A DNA stretch of 32,071 nt, taken from NCBI GenBank assembly GCA_018266895.1, contig JAFDZQ010000004.1, forward strand, positions 1-32,071. The letters are read 5' to 3'. The DNA is from Bacteroidota bacterium (lineage in GTDB: Bacteria > Bacteroidota > Ignavibacteria > Tepidaquicellales > Tepidaquicellaceae). Shown piece after piece: positions 25,335-32,071 of this stretch (the first letter of the stretch is position 1; the number at the start of each line of letters is the position of its first letter). Position numbers and translations under genes: made by a program. The notes beneath the pieces are model-generated. The model saw nothing but the letters and a program-made list of their open reading frames with translations. It was not told the origin of the DNA and did no database searches.

Positions 25335-25385
25335 CGCCGGAGTTTAAATTATGCCCATAATTTTAAAACCCCGGCGATTTTTTTT
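25335..25385 (+). terminator. Rho-independent terminator of the ccm operon
   Basis: Long hairpin from CGCCGG (25335-25340) to CCGGCG (25371-25376), with an extended AT-rich inner stem (GTTTAAATTATG against CATAATTTTAAAAC, small bulges), followed by eight T residues. Confidence 0.88.
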
Positions 25386-25469
25386 GTGCTGTAATAAAAA
25401 TCCGAAAAATGTTTTGTAAATATAAAACATTTTTTTATAAAAAGATTTGGCTAAATCAGTAGACAGTCT

Positions 25470-25491
25470 TTTCACCCTGCTTTCACCCTGC
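25470..25491. repeat. Two tandem copies of TTTCACCCTGC
   Basis: Perfect 11-bp direct repeat (25470-25480 and 25481-25491) in the convergent spacer between the ccm and multiheme units. No other structure is attached to it. Confidence 0.8.
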
Positions 25492-25570
25492 AACACTCCT
25501 TTGATTTTTAAAATGCCTTCATATAACAGAATTCATCTCCGGAAAACAATCCCGGGAATTTTTAACAATA

Positions 25571-25606
25571 AAAAAATCCGGATCTCTGAGTAAAGAGTTC
25601 CGGATT
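25571..25606 (-). terminator. Terminator of the multiheme cytochrome operon
   Basis: AATCCGGA (25575-25582) pairs with TCCGGATT (25599-25606) and an inner CT/AG pair, followed on the minus strand by a run of seven T residues. It lies 26 bases beyond the stop of the 7-heme cytochrome and faces the ccm terminator. Confidence 0.88.
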
Positions 25607-25631
25607 CAGAATGACTAAAATTAATTCTAAA

Positions 25632-26510
25632 CTATCTGCTGTTAAAATTCACAACACCGTTAACATGTTTTTCAGGATCAATGATAGCACCGGCTGAATT
25701 GATTACCAGACCGTGACACTGATAGCATGTATTGATCGTAAAATTAGGGAAGTGCGGATGGAAAAAGTTTCCGTTCGGTAAAGGATTAGGATTTCCTGTT
25801 ACGGGATCGCCGTGACATGAACCGCATTTTACGCTTTCCCTGTCTGTCCATTTAGGAGAAGCGCTTACATTTCCGTCTTTGAAATTACCGTGACAATAGG
25901 AGTTTGAACAAGTTGCGCTGTTTCTGTCCCACACAGGTGCCGGTTCAAACTGACCTCCTTCAAATACAGTTATTGTCTTTGAAAGCGGACCGAAATTTAT
26001 TTCAGCAATTCCGTCGGGATTGTTTCCAATATGATCAGGACTGCTGAATCCTTCTGATAAAGGAGTATGACACTCGCTGCATTCCACCTGAGCCGAGTAT
26101 TTTGTAGAATCAAGATGGTATACATGAACTCCCACACCAAGCGAACTTACGCCTGTTTCACCGTTTAAGGCTTTTGGCGGATTGCTGTGTCCTGAATTTC
26201 CACCGTGGCATAAACGGCAGTTCTGAGGACCTCCTGAAGAAGTATGACAGTCATAACAGCTTGCTCCGGTATTCCCTCCTCTGTAATCGGATCCATGACA
26301 GGTTTTGCATTGATTCAGATTCCATGCTTTATTATTGAAAATATATTTTCCATGGAAACTTCCTGAAGATTCGTCCGACCAGCCGGCGGGATGAACTCCT
26401 ATCTGCGGAGCCGTTACGAGATTGTCCTTGATTTCACTGCATCCCTGATATCCTAATGCAGAAATAATTAAAAAAGAAAACAGAATGTAGAAAAAATTTA
26501 TTTTTTTCAT
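25632..26510 (-). CDS. Seven-heme c-type cytochrome (Geobacter CxxxxCH...CxxCH type)
   Basis: 292-residue exported protein; the N-terminal hydrophobic segment ends in YQGC (C24), a possible but non-ideal lipobox. Six CxxCH heme sites begin at residues 68, 85, 98, 144, 229 and 262. A seventh heme site is C201-SNSY-C206-H207, with four spacer residues. The C4xCH followed by CxxCH arrangement (201 and 229) matches a domain described in Geobacter multiheme proteins. It is the last gene of the minus-strand cytochrome cluster and ends in a good terminator. A role in extracellular or periplasmic electron transfer is inferred. Confidence 0.88.
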   Translation of the reverse strand: MKKINFFYILFSFLIISALGYQGCSEIKDNLVTAPQIGVHPAGWSDESSGSFHGKYIFNNKAWNLNQCKTCHGSDYRGGNTGASCYDCHTSSGGPQNCRLCHGGNSGHSNPPKALNGETGVSSLGVGVHVYHLDSTKYSAQVECSECHTPLSEGFSSPDHIGNNPDGIAEINFGPLSKTITVFEGGQFEPAPVWDRNSATCSNSYCHGNFKDGNVSASPKWTDRESVKCGSCHGDPVTGNPNPLPNGNFFHPHFPNFTINTCYQCHGLVINSAGAIIDPEKHVNGVVNFNSR

Positions 26511-26643
26511 GTTTTTAAAGTCTTGCTGATTAAACAGAATTTAAATAATACTGTTTGTTTTAAAAAATTTTTTGAAGCTTTATTTTTGAAACTATATTTA
26601 ATTTTATATAATGAAACCGTAATAAAATGTTTTATATCCTTAT

Positions 26644-27888
26644 TTACTGTTTTCTGCTGTGACAATATCCGCAGAAACCAACACCGGAAATTCCGTCCGG
26701 TCTGGCATTTGCATCTGTATGACAGGAATAGCAGACAGCGCCTTTCGTATCATGCCAGATTCCTTTTTCATCGCTTAAGAATCCCTTTTCGTGAGTCTTC
26801 GGATTCGTTCCCTTGACACCGTCATTGTCAAAATGACATTTCAAACATGCCGGATCACTTCCTTCGACATCGTGGCAGGACTGACACGATTCAATGTCTT
26901 TTTTTGCAAGCTCGGAATGCAATCCTCCTCCTGTATTAACTCCCATGGTCGTGAAATTCGGCTGCTGATGGCTTTTCGGAGAAATTCCGGTAACAAGTTC
27001 TCCTCCGTCCTGGTGACATGAAGAGCAGAAGGTTACAGGATCATGACAGGATTTACATTCAAAAGATTTCTGGTTTGCATCAAGTCCGTGTGTAAATCTG
27101 TAATTCAGATCATGAGCTGTAGTAAGCTTCTGAAGTTTACCTCTGTCAGTTCTCGTTGCATTATCCTTTGTATAATACGGCGCAAAGAAATCATCTTTTG
27201 TGTTGTTACCGCTGTGTTCAAGAGGGCTGTGACATGCCTGGCAGAAATTATCGCTGTGACACATCATGCAATTATTTTTTTCGGAAACTCCGAAGACGGA
27301 CTTATGTTCATTAAGAAAATTTGTTCTGAGATGATCCTTTGGAGTCAGATTTGTCAGGTTGTTATGACAGGATTCGCAGTTATTGGGAGCTTTATTATTG
27401 TTATGACAAGAGTAACAGCTTTCCATGCTCGGAAATCCTGCTGCGCTTTCTTTAGAAAATTTTACCTTGTCAAGACCCTTGTGACAGTCTGTACATTGTT
27501 TTCCCTTAATGTGCTGCTTGTGTGAAAAATTAAGTTCATGATCAGAAGATTTCAGTTTTTTATACGGTTTGTCGTAATGACAAAGACCGCATTGTTTAGT
27601 ATCCTTTACATCATGGCAGCTTTCACAATCCTTCTTTTTCGGATTTAAATTATCTTTTGAAGAAACCGAATTTTTTGCTGCAGTATGACAGTCTTCGCAT
27701 TTTACTCCTGCATCGACAACGTGAAGTTTATGATCAAATTTTATAATTTTACTGTTGTCATATTTTTTATCAGCGGCAAAAACACCCTTTATCTCCTTTG
27801 TATCAGAATCCCCGGGGAAATAAGCTGTTCCATACAGAAAAATTAATACAGCAGCAGCAAACAGAAAGTAAAATTTTGTAATTTTCAT
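26644..27888 (-). CDS. 14-heme c-type cytochrome
   Basis: 414-residue periplasmic or outer-membrane-associated cytochrome with an N-terminal hydrophobic export segment (residues 5-23). Fourteen CxxCH motifs begin at residues 64, 88, 100, 132, 158, 171, 207, 216, 278, 288, 335, 348, 386 and 406. c3/c7-like pieces such as FDHKLHV and FSHKQHIKGKQC provide distal His ligands for bis-His hemes. It is flanked by the beta-barrel gene (16 bases upstream) and the 7-heme gene downstream. Size and position next to a barrel fit a decaheme MtrA-like conduit role, though sequence similarity to MtrA was not recognised. Confidence 0.9.
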   Translation of the reverse strand: MKITKFYFLFAAAVLIFLYGTAYFPGDSDTKEIKGVFAADKKYDNSKIIKFDHKLHVVDAGVKCEDCHTAAKNSVSSKDNLNPKKKDCESCHDVKDTKQCGLCHYDKPYKKLKSSDHELNFSHKQHIKGKQCTDCHKGLDKVKFSKESAAGFPSMESCYSCHNNNKAPNNCESCHNNLTNLTPKDHLRTNFLNEHKSVFGVSEKNNCMMCHSDNFCQACHSPLEHSGNNTKDDFFAPYYTKDNATRTDRGKLQKLTTAHDLNYRFTHGLDANQKSFECKSCHDPVTFCSSCHQDGGELVTGISPKSHQQPNFTTMGVNTGGGLHSELAKKDIESCQSCHDVEGSDPACLKCHFDNDGVKGTNPKTHEKGFLSDEKGIWHDTKGAVCYSCHTDANARPDGISGVGFCGYCHSRKQ

Positions 27889-27904
27889 AAAATTATTTTA
27901 TGCT

Positions 27905-29197
27905 TTAATACTTTTTAAATAACCAGAAATTCAGTCCTAACAGAAATCTGGTATCATATTTATAAATTTTATTTGTAATGAACTGACCCTGAAGATCGAT
28001 GCTGAATCTCGGCACAGGTCTGAATGTGAATCCGAGCGAACCGCTGAAAGCATTTTCCTTTTCAGCAGAATAATCGCCAATATTATAGCTCGAATAGCTT
28101 AGTCCGAGATTAGAAGACAATTTAGACCTGACAAGTTCTTTGTAAAAATAACCGTAAGCTCCGTCAGATTCACCTGCATATCCCGTGTATTTTGTATAGG
28201 ATAATCCGTAAGAAGGATGATTAAATCCAACCTGAATTTTCAGAGAATTATCATCAGTATAAATTACATCCGAAATTTTTCCGTATAAATTAATTCCGTT
28301 CTTTAAGGTATAATCAAGACCGCCGCCGACTTCCTGATACTGTTTGTGCGCAAATGTCCAGAAAATTGTATTATAGCTTATCTGCGGCTCTCTGTATTCA
28401 TAAAATGCGTTAAGTCTTAAATTATTTCTTAAGGAAATATTTGCGCTGAACTCTCCTTTATAGAATACTTTGTTGTTAATGTCATAATAAGCTTTACCGT
28501 AAATGAAATGTTTCTGCCTGTATGAATAATTAAAATCAAGTCCTGCAAGCTGGTCTGCCGGAGGTGCAATATCTATAATAACGTTTTTCATTGAAAAGAG
28601 ACTGTCATCAAACCTTTCGGCACTGTATGATTCCGGCTTTCTGTGCTTATTAGTATAACTCAGTGAAGCGCTGAAATCACGGATGCCGTAATAGGAAAAT
28701 ATTCCGCCTAAAATAAAGTTATCGCTTATTGAAGGATAATCCCTGATTTCATAGTCTCCGGGAGTAATGGCACCTCCGTATCCTGTGAAATGAAATTCTT
28801 TTTTCTTACCGGCTTTTATCTTTAAGTTCAAACCGTCCATTGCTCCCCTTCCTACACCTGCAAACAAATACTGTCTGCCGAGTTTCAGATCCAGAACATT
28901 AAAAAGGTTTGTTCCCTTAAGATAAAGATTGTAAAACCTGTAATTGAATCCCTTGTCAACTTTATTAATGACATCTTCTTCTGTCTGAATAAGTGTGTTG
29001 AACCCCCATTTATTTTTTTGGACATCAAGTAAAAGATTCTGATAACCTCTGATATGGGCAGTTTTTGAATCTGAATTTAAGCTGTCTGCTCTTTCCCAGC
29101 TGTAAAATTGTGTGCTGAATCTCATGTTAATGGATTGCGCATTTGCAAAAGAAGCTGCAAGCAGAACAAGAAGAAGAAATTTGTATTTAGTTTTCAT
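27905..29197 (-). CDS. Outer-membrane beta-barrel protein of the cytochrome cluster
   Basis: 430-residue protein with signal peptide cleaved at SFANA-QS (residue 20). The mature chain is almost entirely alternating beta-strand sequence rich in Tyr/Phe and Gly, with repeats such as LRLNAFYEYREPQ, INLYGKISDVIYTDD and the final strand FLLGLNFWLFKKY. It has no CxxCH motif. In porin-cytochrome complexes a barrel of this kind sheathes a multiheme protein; its position between the tetraheme and 14-heme genes supports that. No match to MtrB/PioB or to the Geobacter OmbB family could be confirmed by eye. A carbohydrate or general porin is the alternative. Confidence 0.8.
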   Translation of the reverse strand: MKTKYKFLLLVLLAASFANAQSINMRFSTQFYSWERADSLNSDSKTAHIRGYQNLLLDVQKNKWGFNTLIQTEEDVINKVDKGFNYRFYNLYLKGTNLFNVLDLKLGRQYLFAGVGRGAMDGLNLKIKAGKKKEFHFTGYGGAITPGDYEIRDYPSISDNFILGGIFSYYGIRDFSASLSYTNKHRKPESYSAERFDDSLFSMKNVIIDIAPPADQLAGLDFNYSYRQKHFIYGKAYYDINNKVFYKGEFSANISLRNNLRLNAFYEYREPQISYNTIFWTFAHKQYQEVGGGLDYTLKNGINLYGKISDVIYTDDNSLKIQVGFNHPSYGLSYTKYTGYAGESDGAYGYFYKELVRSKLSSNLGLSYSSYNIGDYSAEKENAFSGSLGFTFRPVPRFSIDLQGQFITNKIYKYDTRFLLGLNFWLFKKY

Positions 29198-29206
29198 AAT
29201 ATTGAT

Positions 29207-29800
29207 CTATTCTTTAAATACTTTTGGTTTAGGGTGAGCTATTTGTTTCCACATAGGTTCATAATCAAACTGGAAAAAAGTCGGGCTTTCGGGGTTATGG
29301 CACTGAACGCAGAATTTTTCTTTTTCAGTATGAATTATCAATCCTTTTGACATTGCCGATTCCCGGTCTTTCATTACAGAGAGTTTTGAATATCCCGAAC
29401 CGGGACCGTGACAACTTTCGCACTGGACTCCCTGGTTAATATCAAATGAAGCTTTCAGTTCATTTTCATCTGCATCAGTTCCAAGTGAATGACATTTGAT
29501 ACACTGCGGAGTTTCAGAAGCCGGCGTGTAAAAACCTTTAGACAAAGCAATACTGTCGGCTTCAGGAGTTTGCAGTGTCAGGAAAGCTTTTGAGTGCGCA
29601 GATTCTTTCCAGACTGAAAGCTGGTTTCCCTGGGCTTCGGTCTTATGACATGCCCCGACGCAGGTATTAACTCCTACATATTTGTATTTTGACTGTGAGT
29701 AATTGGATTCAGAAAAAATAAAAACGGCAACAATCGCCGTAAAACAGACGATCATTGCCTTTAAATTATTTACATCTATTCTTGAATCAGTTTTAGTCAC
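29207..29800 (-). CDS. Tetraheme c554-like cytochrome (copy 1)
   Basis: 197-residue exported cytochrome with a hydrophobic segment at residues 14-30. Four heme motifs: C47-VGA-C51-H52 with three spacer residues, CIKCH (100), CESCH (127) and CVQCH (164). YVGVNTCVGACHKTE, QLSVWKESAHSKAF, GVQCESCHGPGSGY and EKFCVQCHNPESPTF match the cytochrome c554-type family. Likely a periplasmic electron shuttle to the neighbouring large cytochromes. It is a clear paralog of the next gene upstream. The first 13 residues before the hydrophobic segment are long for a signal peptide; M16 is a possible alternative start. Confidence 0.88.
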   Translation of the reverse strand: MTKTDSRIDVNNLKAMIVCFTAIVAVFIFSESNYSQSKYKYVGVNTCVGACHKTEAQGNQLSVWKESAHSKAFLTLQTPEADSIALSKGFYTPASETPQCIKCHSLGTDADENELKASFDINQGVQCESCHGPGSGYSKLSVMKDRESAMSKGLIIHTEKEKFCVQCHNPESPTFFQFDYEPMWKQIAHPKPKVFKE

Positions 29801-29852
29801 AATAAATTTTTAAACTGTTAGTGACAATTTTAAAACTTTCAAACACTAAATC

Positions 29853-30416
29853 TTACTTAGCCGGTTTCGGATGTTTAATCTTTTCCCATGCTTCTTCATA
29901 ATTGAATCCCTTGAAGTTCGGGCTTTCCGAGTTATGACACTGTGTGCAGAAAGCTTCTTTTTCCGTATGAATCAACAAGCCGTTTTCAATAGCTTTGTCT
30001 TTGTCTTTCATTATGGAAAGTTTTTTGTATTCTGAACCGGCACCGTGACATGTTTCACACTGAACTCCTTCCGTTTTATCAAAAGTAGATTCAAATTCAC
30101 TTTCAACCAGATCTTTACCCAGAACGTGACATTTCAGACATTCTTTTGTTTCAGCAGCAGGAGTGGTAAATCCCTTTGCCTTTGCAATGTCATCAGCAGC
30201 AGCAGTTTGCAGGGTAAGAAATGCCTGCGAGTGTTTTGAATCCTTCCAGATGTCAAGCTGTTTTCCCTGACCTTCTGTTTTGTGACAGGCTCCGACACAA
30301 GTATTAACGCCGACATATTTTCCCATCGACTGCGATCTTGAATTTTCATTCTGAAGAAGCAATGAGGACGCAATTATAAATACTGCAAGTCCCGCAAGAA
30401 CAATTTTCTTTTTCAT
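29853..30416 (-). CDS. Tetraheme c554-like cytochrome (copy 2)
   Basis: 187-residue paralog of the preceding gene product with a standard signal peptide (MKKKIVLAGLAVFIIASSLL). Four heme motifs: C40-VGA-C44-H45 with three spacer residues, CLKCH (93), CETCH (120) and CTQCH (157). The two proteins align without major gaps over about 150 residues, so they arose by tandem duplication. It lies 56 bases after the stop of the large upstream cytochrome gene and 52 bases before copy 1. Confidence 0.88.
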   Translation of the reverse strand: MKKKIVLAGLAVFIIASSLLLQNENSRSQSMGKYVGVNTCVGACHKTEGQGKQLDIWKDSKHSQAFLTLQTAAADDIAKAKGFTTPAAETKECLKCHVLGKDLVESEFESTFDKTEGVQCETCHGAGSEYKKLSIMKDKDKAIENGLLIHTEKEAFCTQCHNSESPNFKGFNYEEAWEKIKHPKPAK

Positions 30417-30472
30417 TGTATTTAATTTATTTGTATAAAAATAACTATTTTAAAATCAAAAATCTTTACAGA

Positions 30473-32071
30473 TTATTTTATCATTTCTTTTAACTTCTTT
30501 TTCTTTTCAGACAATAATGTGCTTATCAAGTCATAATTATGAACATAGATACTCGGATAAGCGTTGAACTGGTTTATGATTTTCTTTATTTCATTAACTT
30601 CGCTTCGCTGTTCATTAGATAATTCCTTACCCTGTACTGTGTTCAGCATTTCCGAAATTTCCGATTTCATTCCGTTAATTTCTTTTTTCCAGTCTGTCAT
30701 AGACTCATCATAACCGGCTTCATGGCATTTAAGACATATCTTATTATCGGGTTTAACCACTTTATCGGATGAAATATGACAGTCTATACATGTTGACCCT
30801 CCCTGTTTCATAAAGTCAGGCTGGTTTTTATTAAGATAACTTCCGTTATATACTTCGCTCTGGAACTTATGACAGTTCGAACAGGATTCATCATTCTTGC
30901 TTTGTGAGTGATGGCAGTTGTTACAGCTTTGTTTGTTAAGTATGAGTTCTCCGTGTTTTTCCGAATTCGAATGACATTTTTCGCAGCTTAACTTGTTTTT
31001 TACAATATGAAGATTATGAGAAAAATCCATTCCGAATTTTTTTACGGAAACTTCCTGAATACCTGAATGGCAGTTGTAACATTCATTGGGAATAAATTCC
31101 GAACTGGATTTAAAATCCGGAAGTCCCGCAGATGATCCTACAAGAGTCAATGATTTTTTCATGAGACTGTAAGACGAAGTAAGCAGTTTATCGGCGAAAA
31201 GAATATTATGCACGCTTTTCCCTGTTTCTACAATTCTAATGTTGTGGTAAGCTTCATCTAGAGTTTTCTCAGCTTCAGACTTGTTGCTGCTTTTTGAATT
31301 CTTAACCTGATTTGAAACAACCTTATAAATTGAATTTATTGTAAGCAGTCTTTGCTCGGAGGCAGTTTTCCATTGCTTGAGAAGATTATCATATCCGGTG
31401 CCGTGACATTTTTCACATGAAGAAGGACCTGCTTTGGTTGTCTGAACATCATTTTTATCAGTCTCGTGAAACACATGGCAGCCCTTGCAGTTAATCCCGT
31501 TCATATACATAACGCTTGGAGTTTTTTCCACTTCAAATCCGCCTTCTCCCGTATACAAATTAACCTGGCTTGAATGCGAATTACTGTGACAGCTTATGCA
31601 GTCAGACGGTGAATTAGGATCAATTTTCTGCACTTTATGCTGAATAGGCGAATGACATACAAAGCATTTCATTGAATGCTTTTTAATGTGGGTATTGTGC
31701 ATAAACTCCGTGTCATTGTATTTTTCTAGTTTTTCATTTTCGAAATGACACTGAAAGCATCTTTCCTTTCCTACTTCTCCGTTTCCGGATATTGTATTAG
31801 TATGACAGCTTGTGCAGGAAATATCATTCTTGGCTACAAGTGTATGATCATACCTGAAACTTGCCATTTCTTCCTTAGTTTTGTTTTTCCAGCTGTGACA
31901 GGTATTGCAGTCAATGAGTTTGTCGTATTTATGTTCGGGATCATCTGATTTTTTAAAGTGACAGTTGAAACATGTTGCTTCCGTCACTTCCATGTGTGTA
32001 CCCTGAACGATCTGAGAATGGCAGCTTGTGCATTTAAGGGTTTTACCGCGCCTGAGTTCCTGCAAATGATG
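30473..32071 (-). CDS. Large multiheme c-type cytochrome, N-terminus beyond window
   Basis: At least 532 residues; the frame stays open to the right edge (reading HHLQELRRGKTLKCTSCH at the visible start), so the true start lies outside the window. Fifteen CxxCH motifs are visible, in two clusters (nine before residue 230 and six after about 330) separated by a helical segment. Bis-His ligands are suggested by FMHNTHIKKHSMKC and FSHNLHIVKNKLSC. The last 75 residues are Lys/Glu-rich helix without heme. The visible start recalls NapC/NirT-like quinol dehydrogenases (a single heme after a membrane anchor), so the missing part may contain a membrane helix. It is the first visible gene of the minus-strand cluster; further upstream genes are outside the window. 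Confidence 0.88.
   Translation of the reverse strand, partial: HHLQELRRGKTLKCTSCHSQIVQGTHMEVTEATCFNCHFKKSDDPEHKYDKLIDCNTCHSWKNKTKEEMASFRYDHTLVAKNDISCTSCHTNTISGNGEVGKERCFQCHFENEKLEKYNDTEFMHNTHIKKHSMKCFVCHSPIQHKVQKIDPNSPSDCISCHSNSHSSQVNLYTGEGGFEVEKTPSVMYMNGINCKGCHVFHETDKNDVQTTKAGPSSCEKCHGTGYDNLLKQWKTASEQRLLTINSIYKVVSNQVKNSKSSNKSEAEKTLDEAYHNIRIVETGKSVHNILFADKLLTSSYSLMKKSLTLVGSSAGLPDFKSSSEFIPNECYNCHSGIQEVSVKKFGMDFSHNLHIVKNKLSCEKCHSNSEKHGELILNKQSCNNCHHSQSKNDESCSNCHKFQSEVYNGSYLNKNQPDFMKQGGSTCIDCHISSDKVVKPDNKICLKCHEAGYDESMTDWKKEINGMKSEISEMLNTVQGKELSNEQRSEVNEIKKIINQFNAYPSIYVHNYDLISTLLSEKKKKLKEMIK

Noticed and set aside
25890-25910. Frameshift or sequencing error in the Cx4CH motif
   Set aside because: The frame continues intact with two further CxxCH motifs and the spacing matches a known Geobacter domain.
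27043-27525. 160-codon plus-strand frame inside the 14-heme cytochrome gene
   Set aside because: It is the antisense reading of repeated CxxCH codons, giving an artificial hydrophobic protein.

Overview
This is an AT-rich window of about 32 kb with dense, operon-like gene order. The gene mix (DUF3078 outer-membrane protein, dockerin-tailed secreted protein, a cytosolic tricorn protease, many multiheme c-type cytochromes, a Cys-type CcmE) suggests a member of the Bacteroidota/Ignavibacteria (Chlorobi-related) lineage. That placement is an inference from gene content; no rRNA or marker tree supports it.

Layout: (1) 218-5633 holds a tricorn protease and a secreted beta-propeller-like protein with a C-terminal dockerin. 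(2) 5849-10381 is a forward run of DUF3078 protein, ribose-5-phosphate isomerase A, M42 aminopeptidase, short-chain dehydrogenase and class I/II aminotransferase, with short gaps and one 4-nt overlap. (3) 10398-13854 is a patchwork: a DinB-like gene, a 38-codon gene fragment, a RelE/ParE-type toxin-antitoxin pair, and two kynurenine-pathway genes (ACMSD and 3-hydroxyanthranilate dioxygenase) separated by a four-helix-bundle (23S rRNA IVS-type) gene bracketed by inverted arrays of a 7-bp repeat. (4) 14265-18071 is a single 1268-residue flavoprotein joining a GltD/NfnB-like module to a ferredoxin-NADP-reductase/PyrK/NfnA-like module. (5) 18214-21473 (minus strand) carries a Ca2+/Na+-type antiporter, a pyrD-rhomboid-CPxCG operon and tRNA-Pro(UGG). 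(6) 21939-25260 is a cytochrome c maturation operon: lipoprotein, CcmE, CcmF. (7) 25632-32071 (minus strand, converging on ccm) is a multiheme cytochrome cluster: a cytochrome with at least 15 hemes that runs off the window, two tandem tetraheme c554-like cytochromes, an outer-membrane beta-barrel, a 14-heme cytochrome and a 7-heme cytochrome.

How they fit: the ccm genes supply heme attachment for the neighbouring cytochromes, which carry at least 44 heme motifs. The beta-barrel in the middle of that cluster suggests a porin-cytochrome conduit moving electrons across the outer membrane. The quinone-type PyrD implies a respiratory quinone pool, and the O2-dependent 3-HAO implies at least occasional oxygen. 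The two points most worth a second look are the repeat-bracketed IVS-type element sitting exactly between two pathway genes, and the porin-multiheme cluster with noncanonical heme motifs.
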